Shown here: in pieces, positions 11,250 to 22,658 of the stretch
Layout: each line of letters opens with the position of its first letter
Numbering within the stretch: position 1 is the first letter of the stretch
NCBI GenBank assembly: GCA_003508835.1
Contig: PUFA01000012.1
Location: 20,502,001-20,566,000 of the forward strand
DNA: 64,000 bases
Direction: 5' to 3'
Source of the DNA: Eonycteris spelaea
Lineage: Eukaryota; Chordata; Mammalia; Chiroptera; Pteropodidae
Translations under genes and position numbers: made by a program
Notes under the pieces: generated by a model
What the model was told of the DNA's origin: nothing
The model's database searches: none
The model's input: the letters and a program-made list of their open reading frames with translations, nothing else

Positions 11250-11420
11250 GCTTTGCAATTATATAGTCCAACCTCCATGATTCCAAAGAGAATGCTAAAG
11301 GCTCAGAGCAGAAAAGGAGTTTACCATGATCACAGGGAGGTGGAAGCAGAGCTGGGACTGCTCCCAGGTCTCCTGGCTCTTTCCAAAGCACTCCCCTTAA
11401 CATCTCTTTCCTCAGAAGAC
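11250..11420 (-). repeat. MIR SINE, antisense
   Basis: 'aaaggctcagagcagaaaag' leads to 'catgatcacagggaggtggaag' and 'cagagctgggactgctcccag', the antisense MIR order. Confidence 0.5.
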
Positions 11421-11667
11421 AGAGCCTCATGGAAGCAGCCTAATCCTCTTTTCAAATGGAAATGTGTCATCCAGCTCCTTTCCAAACTGCCTTCCAAACT
11501 GCCTTCTTACTGGATTGACTTCTATTGATTATAAAAGCAAGATGTTCCTAACAAAGCCATTTTTTTTTCAGATGCCTATGAACATCTGAATAAATGCATA
11601 AAACAGTTTTAAACAAATACAAAGTAGCAAGTTAGGCTGCATTTTCTTCAAGAATATAAAAACACCA

Positions 11668-11880
11668 TTTAGTGAATGCTGGCTATGTGCCAACACAGTC
11701 TTAAATTCTTTGTTATCTTCATTTCACCTTAAACCCTGCCAGTAGTACATCATTTATTCCCATTTTACAGACAAGAAACAACGCCTCAGAGAGCTTAAGT
11801 CGTTTGTCCAAGGTCATACAGCTAATAACCATGAAGCCAGGATTTAAAATCCAACAGTCTTGTTCCAAAGGCCAACTTTC
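11668..11880 (-). repeat. MIR SINE, antisense, near full length
   Basis: Runs from 'agtgaatgctggctatgtgcc' through 'attcccattttacagacaag' and 'aaggtcatacagctaataacc' to 'gccaggatttaaaatccaac'. It ends about 100 nt upstream of the BFSP2 terminal exon. Confidence 0.75.
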
Positions 11881-11981
11881 CATGAGATGCCTGCCTTTCC
11901 TATAATCTTACTGTGATATTGTTACTAATTTTCACCATCCATGGCTTCTCTCACACAAAAAAATGTATTTGTTTGTTTCAG

Positions 11982-12178
11982 CTAATGGAGAAACTTCCTC
12001 TTTTCATGAAGAAAATGCTGCCTTCCTCACCAAGTGACCAATGAAGTTCCTTGAGCAGTTTCCCCCAACCTGCCAAAAAGCTTTTCGAAAGTGGAGAGAG
12101 TCCTTCTGCCTTTAAGTAGTCTGTAGCTTGAGCAACCTTCCTTATCCCTCAACAAATAAATGCTTTGTGTGCAGCTCT
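11982..12178 (+). CDS. BFSP2: BFSP2 terminal exon (probably exon 7): last base, stop codon and 3' UTR
   Basis: The acceptor is a clear TTTGTTTGTTTCAG at 11968-11981. The exon opens with C, which completes GG|C (the final Gly), followed directly by TAA at 11983-11985. This reproduces the ...DREESG end known for phakinin, which is strong evidence that this is the genuine last exon even though it codes almost nothing. The 3' UTR is short (about 190 nt). It ends after AATAAA (12155-12160), with a TG-rich segment (TGCTTTGTGTG) right downstream. I found no other exon with the right phase and an immediate stop. The exact cleavage site is estimated. Confidence 0.8.
12155..12160 (+). terminator. BFSP2: BFSP2 polyadenylation signal AATAAA
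   Basis: A canonical hexamer 170 nt after the stop codon, followed by the GT-rich element TGCTTTGTGTG expected downstream of a cleavage site. Confidence 0.75.
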
Positions 12179-12179
12179 C

Positions 12180-12779
12180 AGTCTGCCCACCTTGTTCAAC
12201 TCACTATCAGCTGAAGATGGATATCACTTTACCTGCCTGGCTATTGCTCATGGAGCCATTCTTGAAGGCTTCTGGAAGCTTTCTTGAGCACAATGCCATC
12301 TGCCTCACCATCCAAGGGTCAGATACTCTTGAATTTATCAACATAAATATGATGCTTGGGCAAGAGTTGTGTCCTACAGCATTCAAGCTTGCCACAAATT
12401 GGGGCAAAAACAGTGTTTACCAGAGAGGGGATTGGCATGCTGCTTTATTGCATGTAATAGAATTGCAGGCATCACAAAGCATTCAGACCTCCTTAATGTA
12501 CTCTGCTGGGTATTACGTGCAGCACACACATTTTACTACTACTGTCAGAGCACCTCTTAATCAACTTAAGGGGAACTTCAATTCAAGTGTGTGGAGCATT
12601 AATTAGGTCGTGGTTGCTTACCTCACTTGCAGCCTCAGAATTGTCTTTCAGGGTCAGGACCTGGACCAGCCAAATATAGTTCCTGCATCTGCCACCTACC
12701 GAAGCAAGATTCCTCTGCCTTCTGATTAAAATTGAAACCACCACCTGTGTTCTAGCATAGGCACTCAGTGCCCCCAAAA

Positions 12780-12827
<48 letters not shown>

Positions 12828-14380
12828 AACCTCAATTTTTTCATTCTTTCCAAGCATCTGTTGGTCCACCTGTCACACAGAATTACAGACCAAAATATCC
12901 GTGCTGAATCTTTGTCCTCATAAAGTACTAATCCAGACAGGGAATATATCCACTATGGGCATATTCAAAGACACCTTTCCCCCAATACCGAGGGTTCCAG
13001 ATAAACAAAAGAAATCTTATTTACCCTTAAGAAAGCTTAAAATAGAAGCTTAAAATAGAAACAGGGTCTCCTGGTTGAAATTGCTCCAACTGGTTTTCTG
13101 TTTGGCTGATAGGATAAAGGAATTGTATTAAGTCACATGGGCAGGCCAGCTATTTACAGTTTGCATGACATCTGTACATAATTCCATTTGTTGTTTAAGA
13201 CACAGAAATAGGCTAGATACCACCTAATGCTACATTTCAGCAAATCGCCAATCCCTCCATAGCTGCACACTCTGGGGGTGCTCATAATTAAGCACTGGGT
13301 ACAAGGGCCTCCCCAGAAGACACAGCGTGCAGCTGGCCCAGCTATGTTGGGCATTCCATACCTGAGGTCTGTTTCTTTTTTTACTTGTTACAATTAAATT
13401 TTTACCCTCCAGCCAAGACTGAAATCCCTGACCTAAACACAGTGGAGGGCCCCAGAAGGTCTGCCATCCAAAAGAGGTGCTTCTGCATCTGAATGGCCAT
13501 GAAGCTGTTTCAGCCATTGGAAGAAGGGGAGAATGAATTTGCACCCCCGCCTGACTTTCTATCAGACCGCACGCTGAGCCAGGCTGCACACACCGGTCTC
13601 CTCTGCTCTGTAACCTCAAGTAGCAGCTGCCGTAAATCATTACGTTAATCATCCTCTGGCAGGGAGAGCCAAGGCTGGCTGGTGCTTCCAATTCTCAGCG
13701 TGGGTTTCTTGCTGCTAATGAGGCTTCATTAACAGGCAAGAAAAGGCACTGCTGGTCCCCCAACTCCACCAGGGCCTTATTTAACTCTAGCTTCCTCTCA
13801 CAACACCCGGTACAGTAACACTCTGGCAGTGGTCCGCTGACAGGTGGCAGGCGAGGCCACTGCTGTGTTGGTGTCAAGGATGGAGCATTTGTTCTGGGAC
13901 AGACGAGAGGGCTTCCAATGGACTCCTCCAAAAGCATGGACTAGCTTTATTTCCCCACCAGGTAACTCCACTGGCCTCTGGCCTCACTCCTGGAATACAG
14001 TGTAAACTCGCAGCCAAGGCTGGCTTTCAGCCAAGGTCCTTAAGTCTCATCTTCGTTATAATCTATAATGCTCCTGAGCACCTACTGGTGCCCAGACATT
14101 TTGTTGGTCTTGGGGACTTTAGTATAAAAAGAAGACACAGTTTCTGCCCTGGTGGATTTACAATTTCATTGGCGAATCTACGTGTGCACATAAAAGTAGA
14201 AACAAAGCAAAACAGGCAGAGCAGGACATTACAGTTTGCGTGACCCTTTCATATAATTCAGTTTATCAGAGACGGTATGAAAATAGACATCCAGGTCTGA
14301 CCTTTGTCAATTTGGAGTAAGATGATTCAGCAAGTACCATGCTAGTCTCTGGTTATCTTTACCCTGCAGATATTCTATTT
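12180..14380. other. Intergenic DNA 3' of BFSP2, largely unassigned
   Basis: No coding exon found. It includes a (CA)n tract at 12,780-12,825 and unique-looking sequence near 13,540-13,760 with several TAAT/ATTA motifs. An L2/MIR-type 'gagcacctactggtgcccag' trace lies near 14,070. Confidence 0.5.
12780..12825 (+). repeat. (CA)n microsatellite
   Basis: About 23 uninterrupted CA units; likely polymorphic. Confidence 0.98.
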
Positions 14381-14384
14381 TTTT

Positions 14385-16180
14385 TCCCCCCAGTTTTTTT
14401 GGATATAATTGACATAAAGCACTGTGTAAGTTTCAGGTGTACGGCATAATGGTTTGACTTGCATATATCATGAGATGACTACCGCAGTAACTTAATTAAC
14501 ATCCTTTATTTCATATAGATAAAAAAAAAAAATTCTTTCCTTATGCTGAGAACTTAGGATCTACTCTCTTAACAATCCCCCTATGTACTAGACAGCAGTG
14601 TTATCTGTAGTTGTCATGTCTTGAGAACTTATAACTGGACGTTTATACCTTTCCATCATCATCCAATCCCTCTCCCCCACCCATCCCTACCCCTGCCTCT
14701 GGCAACCACAAATCTGGTCCCTTTCTGTGAGTTCGGGTTGCTTTTTTTTAAGATTCCACAAACTAATTTTACTTAGTGTAATGCTCTCAAGGTCCATCCA
14801 TGCATCCATGCTGTCTCAAACTGTAGGATTTCCCCTTTTATGGCTAGATAATATTTCATTGTGTGTCTGTGTATATATATACACATAGATCTGTATATAC
14901 ACATATACATATATACATACATGCCACAACTTCTTTACCCATTCATTCTTGTTAACATCTCCTTGAAATTGTAAATAATGCTGCTTAATACTATGAACAT
15001 GGGGGTGAAGATATCTCTTTAACATGATGTTTCCATTTCCTTGGGATATAGTCCCAGAAGTGGAATTGCTGAATAATGTCGTAGTTATATTTTTAATTTT
15101 TCAAAGATATTCATATTGTTTGCCATAGTGGTTATACGAGTTTTCAATCCCCCCACCTCACCCCCAGCCAACAGTGTACAAGGGTTCCTTTTTTCTCTAC
15201 ATCCTCACCAGCATTAACTCTTGTCTTTTTAATGCTAGCCATTCTAACAGGTACAAGGTAGTATCTCATTGTGGTTTTAGATTTCCCCTAATGATTAGTG
15301 ATGTTGAGCACCTTTTCATGTACCTTTTGGCTATTCGAGTATGTTCTTTGGAAAATTACCTATTCAACCTCTTTGCCTGTGTTTTAACAGGATTACAGTT
15401 GATCCTTGAACATCTGAGAGATTAAGGTTGCCAAACCCCTTTGCCATGCAATCAAATGTCCACATATAAAATTTGCCTCCTCCAAAACTCAACTACAGTT
15501 GGCCCTTGGTGTCCACGGGGATGGGTTCCAGGACCCCCCTTGGACACTAAAATCTGTCTATAAGTAGAGATTCGAACCCATGTTGTTCAAGGGTCAATTG
15601 TATTTTTTTTTATTTGTTTGTTTTTGCTATTGAGTTGCATGAGTTCTTTATATAATTTGGATATTAACCCTTTATCAAATATATGGCTTACAAATACTTC
15701 TCCCCACTAAAGAGCAGAAGAAGCTCTTTAGTTTGGTATAGTACCACTTGTTTATTTCTGATTTCGTTGCTCGTGTTTTTGGTGTCATATCCAAAAAAGC
15801 ATTAACAAGGTCCATGTCAAGGAGCTCTTTTCAGGGAGTATGATACCTCCCACTTTGTTCTTCTTTCTCAAGATTGCTTTGGCTATTCAGGGTGTTTTAT
15901 GGTTCCATATAAATTTTAGGATTGTTGTTCTATTTCTAAAAAAAACGCCATTGGAATCTTGATAGGGGTTGCACTGAATCTACAAATGGCTTTGGGTAGT
16001 ATGAACATTTTAACAATATTAACTTTTCCAGTCCAGGATGTCTTTCCATTTATTTGTGTCCTCTTCAATTACTTTCATGGATGTCATAGTTTTCAGTGTA
16101 AAGCTCTTCATCTCCTTGGTTAAATTTACTCCCAAATATTTTATCATTTTTGAGGCTATTGTGTCCCAGATACTCTTTCA
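14385..16180 (-). mobile_element. L1 LINE, 5'-truncated, antisense
   Basis: Read on the + strand it shows the reverse-complement L1 3' UTR ('ggatataattgacataaagc', 'ggcaaccacaaatctggtcc') and then ORF2 C-terminal sequence in reverse ('attctaacaggtacaaggtag', 'tgatgttgagcaccttttca', 'ggctattcagggtgttttat', 'ttgatagggg'). The ORF2 frame is broken by many changes. A Tigger-type element is inserted at 15,396-15,600. Old L1M-type copy, not mobile. Confidence 0.9.
15396..15600. mobile_element. Tigger-type (MER2-like) DNA transposon inside L1
   Basis: The ends are CAGTTGATCCTTGAAC and GTTCAAGGGTCAATTG, inverted repeats of each other, flanked on both sides by the TA target duplication typical of Tc1/mariner-Tigger elements (15394-15395 and 15601-15602). 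Internal words such as 'ggtgtccacggggatgggttccagg' fit Tigger-derived non-autonomous repeats. The L1 sequence resumes directly after it. Confidence 0.85.
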
Positions 16181-16184
16181 TAGA

Positions 16185-17395
16185 CCCTTACATTATCTTT
16201 ATTTTTGTTTTGAGAAGTGGCAAAAGAGGATGTGCCTTTTAGAGGCAATTCTAGCACCTTATTAAGGATTTTTGAACTTTGCAAATAAAAATATAGATGT
16301 CCAGGTAAATTTGAATTTAGGTAAACTACAAATAACTTTTTAGTAGAAGTATGCCCGATATATGAATGAGACAAGCTTCTACGAAAAAATTATCTGGCAG
16401 CCTTATCCTATCAGGCAGAAATACTTTGTACTTATATTCCCCACCTAGTTCTCTGACCTCAGATAATATGTGAAGGTTGTCCAGCACTGCTGGTTTGGAT
16501 ATGCCGACATACAAGGAGGGGAAGGGTAACCCAGGCTATGTTTTTGCCCCGTCTTGCTTGAGTGGAAGCTTGTTCTCCTGACACAACAGCACAGCAAGTC
16601 CAATCATGTCCAAGAAATTAATCAGCTAGTTGAGTGAAGAAATAAAGCAAACATTTTCCAGCCAAAGCAACTGGCTTAATTGGATCATATAGACTGGTAA
16701 CTCTGAACAATAGGTTGAGCAGGAACTAGAATAGATCTCAGCATAGATGTGTTATGTCGCAAAGTCAACAGAAATCCCAATTTTCTCTCTTATTCCTAAG
16801 AGGAAATACTCCGTTTTCGCTCAGTCCTATGGAGAGTAAAAGGTAATTCACACCACAGGGAGTCAAGCTTTCAGTGTAATTCTGGGATTGGACACAACAG
16901 CCATGCAACGTTTTAGGAGAAAGGGCTTTGCAAAGTGGAGGAGCAACAAACTATTGCATTTCTTTGGACAAATCATACGTACTTTATTGTTTTGGTTTTT
17001 TTATTTTTATTTTTTTTGCAGCCAAAGATCTTATTGATGGCCAGGACAGGAAAATATGTATAAATGAGTTCACAATTTTAAACTAAAAAGCCTACTTGGC
17101 AAACCTGACTAGATAATTAAGACAAGTGATGATGACATTCTTTATGGTAATTAGTGGTATTATGGGTACTTCCGGAAGGAAAAAAAAGTGGAGGAGGCAG
17201 GAACCAATAAACTAGTGGTAGGTTCAGCACTTCATTCAGTTATTGGTGGCCAAGAGAAAAGAGACTAGAGAAATATGTAGGGTAATTAAAACCTATTCCT
17301 CAGTAAACATCTATTCAGCCCCTGTTACATGTCAGCACTGCACTAGGTGCCAAGGAGATGGAGAAGTACAAAATGTGGACCTGACTTTAAATAAT
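16185..17395. other. Unassigned intergenic DNA
   Basis: I see no gene. Weak MIR/L2-like words ('cagcccctgttacatgtcagc ... ctaggtgccaaggagatgg') occur near 17,310-17,365; the rest is not assigned. Confidence 0.4.
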
Positions 17396-17399
17396 CTGG

Positions 17400-18022
17400 A
17401 TCAGCACTATCCAATAGAAATAGAATGAAAGCCTCATGCATAATTTTACCTTTTATAATAGCCACATTAAAAAAAAAAGAAAAAAGAAAAAACAGAGTTA
17501 AACTGGTTTTAATAATATATTTTGCTTGATTTCATAAATTTTATAATTGAAAAAGCAGATTCACAAGCCCAATTTGTCCAAACTTACTTAAATGTTTTCC
17601 AATAACTGAATTAGGGACTAAAACATTGTTTCTTTTTGATGTTTTTATCTATAGTGACAAAACCAATTCATATTTTTTAAAGAGTTTATTTGACTTTGAA
17701 GCAAAAGCATATGTTTCAAAACCACACCTGTTCAAGTTAAGTAAATTCACTAATTCTTGTGTCTATTCAGTATTGTTAATACCAAGTTTAAGGAGATATT
17801 ACATAAATTGAAAATCAACTCTAAGTTTGTAAATATAAAAAAACTTCAAAAAATTTTATAAGTTTTATAGGGCAAATACTCTATACTGCTTCAATTTTAA
17901 AATTAAAAATTTAATTAATTAAAATTAAATAACATTTGAAAGTCTGTTTCGCAGTCACACTCGCCATATTTCAAGTGCTCAATAGCCACATATGGCTAGT
18001 GTGCCATATTAGATAGTGAGAA
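17400..18022. mobile_element. Non-autonomous hAT-like DNA transposon, AT-rich
   Basis: It begins TCAGCACTATCCAATAGAA and ends GCCATATTAGATAGTGAG, with imperfect terminal inversion. The inner flanks are 'agccacattaaaaaa' and 'caatagccacatatggctag', and the centre is very AT-rich. This layout matches a common mammalian MER-type hAT repeat; I do not assign the subfamily. Confidence 0.6.
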
Positions 18023-18024
18023 CA

Positions 18025-20570
18025 AAAGTTGCATAGAGATGGGTGGGATGTACAAAGGGCTTGACCAGCTTGTGAAAACAATCGAGGTTGTATTTGGAAG
18101 AGGTCCTGCTTTCACCTCCCCAGATATGTCTGAAATGGCTGAAGGCATATATCCTTGAGTGTCCTAGGCAGGGATAAATAGAGTGGCTGCCATTCCAACA
18201 ACTTGACAGGCCTCCTCCTTTGCTTGGGTAATTCTTCTACTCCACTGCATTGCTTCGCATAACCAACTCTCTTGGCAGGAGTTGCCCTAGCAGAGCTCTT
18301 GAGCCTCCTGAGAACTTAGGTCTTTTGTTTTATGTCACATTCTTCTCCTTTCCTTGATCTTTCAACTACACAAGCCCTGGAAGAGATAAGCTGAATCAAA
18401 ATTAGCCAGCATGACCTCACACCTAGCCTCTACTTGCTCAGCTAAACCATTCTGCCAGTTTCTTCTCTCCCTCATGGTGATTTTCTCCCCAAGGTCCCAC
18501 AGCCTCTTTCTCAGTCTAGCTTCATCAGGAATTCAACATTTCAGCTCTCGAACAGAAATGAACCCCATATCAAGGCTGAATTCACATTCCTTCCTCAGCC
18601 TTATGCAAATCAGAGGATGTGACCAGACATCTATTTCAATGTCCCCAGATATTTCCTGAGTTTTAAGATACTCCTGAATTATCAGTAGTAGTTAGGGGAC
18701 TAATCTCCCCAAAGTACAAGAAGGACCTCTAGGGGGCAATGTTGTCCAACTCCATAGACTTGCCTACAGATCTCAGCTGGACCCAGCCTACATACCCTGT
18801 TACATATACTATGTTCATGGAACTTAAGGCATTATTGATTATAAGATGCATCATTACTGGATGTAACACTAAGAAATAAAACCACTCCAAGTGGAAGCTT
18901 ACTAGGAGACCCCAGATAAACTGAGACGGGGTAAAGGCCTTAGAATAGGGGTAAATGAAAAATGAGAATACCTTAGTACCTGTTTTCACTAACAGAGAAT
19001 TCTGAAAAGGATTTTCACTTCTATGAAAAAAATCTCTTGTACTAATGCGGGTCTTTCAAAAGCGAAGTAGTGTAATGCAAACTTTCAGAATGCAGGAGAT
19101 ACTGTTCGCTTCACTTTTTAGCTTACAAAAAGTTTCACAGGAATGCTCTACTTTCGAATAGCAGGGAAAATCTGTAACAGAAAAAGATAGCAAGGAAGGG
19201 ACATGCAAAGTGAGACAGCAATGGAAGTTGCATGTTTCAAATTTGCCAGTGGGTAGAAGGAGGGAATATATCTTCCCTGATCATTTAAACCCCAAGTTCT
19301 CATGCAGGGTGTGGTACTAACCTGAATAGTCAAAAAACAAAAAAAACAAAAAAAAAACCTAAGACAGAGAATTTTATTTAAAATGACCTCATATTATTGT
19401 ATACCTTGGCAGAGGCAGAGCCTAAAGATTATACAATTTGGGGATATATTTTAAAAAATGAATAAGAAAGACCTTATTCTTGAAAATTTTACAAAAACAT
19501 AACGGTCATATAAAGCTGTAACTGGGGATCCTTGCAAGGTCTTGGAAGAGCACACAAGTGAAGGGGCTTTAAATCTGTTTCTGCCCCTAAGCCACAGGCA
19601 GAAGCAAACAGAAATCTTCTGCAAATAAACAGGACAGCAAGAACACACCTTCAACTGTTATCATATCATGACTTCAGAGATGTGAAACAATGTGCTTCTT
19701 AGGGTCAATAAAATATAGTATTTAAAAAAGGAAAATGGTAATATAAATTTTGGCCCCAGTTTGGCCGTACCAACAATGATAGTGACAATGATGATGACGA
19801 TAGCTACCATTTATCAAACTCCTATGGTATCCAACCCTTTAAAAAATGTTTTTCTCTGCTCTTCATAAGAGCATAGTGCTACCAGAAAAGACTTGAAGAT
19901 GAAGATGGTGGTTCCTATCATATCCACACTTACCTCTCCTGTTTGGTCAGTGCACAGGTCAGGTGGGCCATGGAGAATGACCAGACGTTATCACAGAGTA
20001 ATCAAATGGCAAGGTGAATCACAGCAGGATTGCAGAGGTGGTGTTTTTCCCAGAGCAAATCCACACAGTTCTAGCATCTGGTATGCCACTATTAGCCTAG
20101 TAAATGCTTTTCTCCCCATCTTTTCCTGGCCCTCTTGGCAGAGAGAATAGCGTACCCTTACTGTCTTGCCTCAGGCTACGTCAGCTCCCCTGCACTTGGT
20201 CATAATGTAGTCTAGACGGACTCACAGAACACCAAGATGATCCATCATGTATTCATCATGCTAATGCTAATTGGATGTGGTGGGCCCAAAGGAGCTAGCA
20301 CCTGGATGCCCTAGTAAGGCACAAGCATGCCAGAGGCTGGGAGGTAAACCCTGAGAACCATCAGGAGCCTGCTGCATGGGTGATGCCTCTAGGAGTCCAT
20401 GGTCTTGGGTTTGTTGGGATAACCTTCTAAAGTGAGTACATGTACTTTACATCAAGTACCATGAGGAAAGAGACACAAAGCTTGATTTTTCAGAAGCAAG
20501 ATGATCCAGATTTGGCTGTGAACTATTTTAACTCAGTAACCCATAAAGCTACAAGGTTTGGGTTTTTTCT
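18025..20570. other. Unassigned intergenic DNA
   Basis: No exon, RNA gene or clear repeat was recognised, apart from a MIR-like trace near 19,760-19,850 and an A-rich run at 19,330-19,355. Confidence 0.4.
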
Positions 20571-20759
20571 TTGTAACTTTTCATTTTGACATAATTTTAG
20601 ACCCAGAAGAGTTGAAAGAAGAGTCAGAGAATTCCCATAAACCCTTTAGTCAGATTCCACAAATGTTAATGAGAGAGAGAATCCAAAAATCTTAATTTAG
20701 TTTTAAATTTTACTGACTTCGTAAGTATAAATGCCATGAACTTAAATGACATTTATGAT

Positions 20760-21190
20760 CTTTTTTTTCATAGTAGAAGCTATAGGTTGTACTCTATAAA
20801 ATCTATGTACAGTATATAGATCCAAGAGGTGAGGACACTTATAGAGTGTGGCAGAACACATGGTCTTCAAAGATTTGCTTTTCTTTTGCTGAGAAGCTCT
20901 TGTCACAAATGGGACAATTCAAATAAAGGGTCTGGATGGGCTGCTGTTCCAGGGTGTGATCAAAATTATCATCAGCGATGTCTGATTTGCTGGTGGGGCA
21001 TTTCTTGAGAGGGAGCAGGCTGGGAGCAGAACTTTCTTGGATACCAGAATATGGATTCCATAGATAAGTCCTGGGTTTTGTCCTGCACCTCCTTGATCTG
21101 AAGTAAGTATTTGGTAGGGCAAAGAGTCTAAATCCAGACCCATGTAACTCATCAATCTGCTGTTCTCTCTCTTCAAAAGTTAAAGTATTT
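20760..21190 (-). pseudogene. CALCOCO2: Processed pseudogene fragment of CALCOCO2 (NDP52), C-terminal end
   Basis: Read on the minus strand, the segment encodes LMSYMGLDLDSLPYQ, NPGLIYG, then YSGIQESSAPSLLPLKK, DHTLEQQPIQ and finally CPICDKSFSAKEKQIFEDHV followed by FCHTL and a stop (TAA complement at 20839-20841). This is the C-terminal ubiquitin-binding C2H2 zinc finger of the selective-autophagy receptor NDP52, with Cys, Cys, His and a final His/Cys all in place. There are no introns across the C-terminal region, and at least two 1-nt frameshifts: one just before LMSYMG (about 21,154-21,160) and one between IYG and YSG (about 21,062). It is truncated upstream and lies inside L1 DNA, as expected for an L1-mobilised retrocopy. 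No function is expected. The 3' UTR portion extends to the left; its edge is uncertain. Confidence 0.75.
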
Positions 21191-21329
21191 GAATTTCTTA
21201 TGTGCTTAGTTAGCTTTAGAAATTTTGACTGGCAAATACTGAGACAGAAACTTAAAATTAAAAATTCATTATTTAAAATTTATAGTATTAAGTAATAATT
21301 TCCAATTAGTAGACTTAATTTTTTAGAAT

Positions 21330-22330
21330 TGTTTTAGATTTACAGAAACATTGAGCATATTTCACAGAGTTCCACTATACTCCCTCTCCCACCAAGCTTT
21401 CCCTATTATTAACTTCTTACATTAGTGAGGTACATTTGTTAAATGATTGTTATTTTAATTTGTAATACCCTAATGACATATGTTGAGCATATTTTCATAG
21501 GCTTATTTGCCACCTGTATATCATCATTGGTGTCTGCTCAGATCTCTTGCCCATTTTTTAATTGGGTTGTTTTCTTACTGAGTTTTAAGAGTTCTTTCTA
21601 TATTTTGGATAACAATCCTTTATTGTGCATGTGTTTTACAAATGTTTTCTCCCAGTCAATGACTTATCTTTTCATTTCCTTAATAGTAGTTTCCACAGGG
21701 CAGAAGTTTTTCATTTTAATAAAGTCCAGCTTACCAAATTTTTCCTTTCATTGATCATACTTTTTTTTAGGTTTTGTATATAAAAAACTCATTGCCAAAC
21801 TCAAAGTTTTCTTCTATGTAACCTTGGAAGCATTTTATAGTTTGGCATTTTACATTTAGGTTCATGATTCCTTTGAGTTAATATTTGTAAGAGATGTGAT
21901 ATCTGTGTCTAGACTCATTTCTCTTGTTCATGGATGTCCATTTGTTCCGTCCTTTGCCAAAAATCAGTTGATTATTTGTGTGGGTCTATTTCGAGGATTC
22001 ACTCTTGTACCTTTTATAGGTCCTGACAAATGTCATGTATCCACCATTAGAGTGTCACACAGAATAATTTCTCTGCCCTAAAAATCCTGTGTTCCACCCA
22101 TTCACCTTTTTCATCTCCCTATTGTGTTCCATTGATCAGTTTGTCGATTCTTCCACAAACCACATTGTCTTAACTACTGCAGCTTTATAACAAGGGTTGA
22201 AGTCTGGTAGTGTCGATCTTCTGGACTTGTTCTGCTTCTTGCCTGTTGGATCTGTTGCCTATTCTGAGTCTTTTGCCTTAATCTTCCAAATCATTTTTTC
22301 TATCTCCACAAAATAATTTAATGGAATTTT
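21330..22330 (-). mobile_element. L1 LINE fragment, antisense (3' UTR and part of ORF2)
   Basis: The left part ('attgttttagatttacagaaac', 'cttacattagtgaggtacat') is reverse 3' UTR. It is followed by reverse ORF2-region words ('gcccattttttaattgggttg', 'gttttacaaatgttttctccc', 'gtgttccattgatcagt', 'ttaactactgcagctttataa'). Degraded and 5'-truncated. Confidence 0.75.
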
Positions 22331-22658
22331 GAATCATTTGAAAGTCAGTTGCAGACATGATGTTTCTTTACCCCTAAACAATTCAATGACTATATCTTTA
22401 AAAGAAGGAAATTCTCTTAAATAGTTACAGTACAATTATCAAAATCAAGAAATTAACATTGATAACAATACCATTATCCAATCAGAAGACCTCGTTCAGG
22501 CTTCACCAGTTATCTCAATAATATCCTTTAGAGCAAAAGAAAATTCCAGATCATGGATTCCATTCAGTAGTCATGTCTCTTTAGTGTACTTGAATTTGAA
22601 AAAATCCTCAATCTTTCTGTCAGTATTTCATGACATTGGCATCTTTGACAAACACAGG

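Larger units (their letters stand above)
9844..11981 (+). other. BFSP2: BFSP2 intron 6
   Basis: The intron is bounded by GTCGGT at 9844 and TTTGTTTGTTTCAG ending at 11981. It holds a (CA)n microsatellite, TA/TG-rich low-complexity DNA with a perfect palindrome, Tigger-like and MER5 remnants, and MIR copies at 11,250-11,420 and 11,668-11,880. Confidence 0.75.
1..12180 (+). pseudogene. BFSP2: BFSP2 (phakinin/CP49), 3' part, apparently frameshifted
   Basis: BFSP2 encodes a lens-fibre intermediate-filament protein that co-assembles with filensin (BFSP1) into beaded filaments; it has a rod domain but essentially no C-terminal tail. Only the 3' part lies here: three exons on the + strand (5425-5555, 9623-9843, 11982 to about 12178), with intron 5 of 4067 bp and intron 6 of 2138 bp. 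Upstream exons must lie before position 1. Identity comes from peptides such as [36 protein letters not shown] and [15 protein letters not shown], which match phakinin coil 2 as I remember it. Exon numbers 5-7 assume the seven-exon human gene. The exon at 5425 has lost one base, so the reading frame breaks and meets a stop at the next splice junction; I therefore call the locus a probable pseudogene. A base-calling or assembly error is the main alternative, because every splice site and the whole following exon are otherwise intact. Confidence 0.75.

Noticed and set aside
12160..12606. 148-residue frame beginning just after BFSP2
   Set aside because: Its start lies in the BFSP2 3' UTR/poly(A) region, and its composition is not that of a conserved protein. 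No family recognised.
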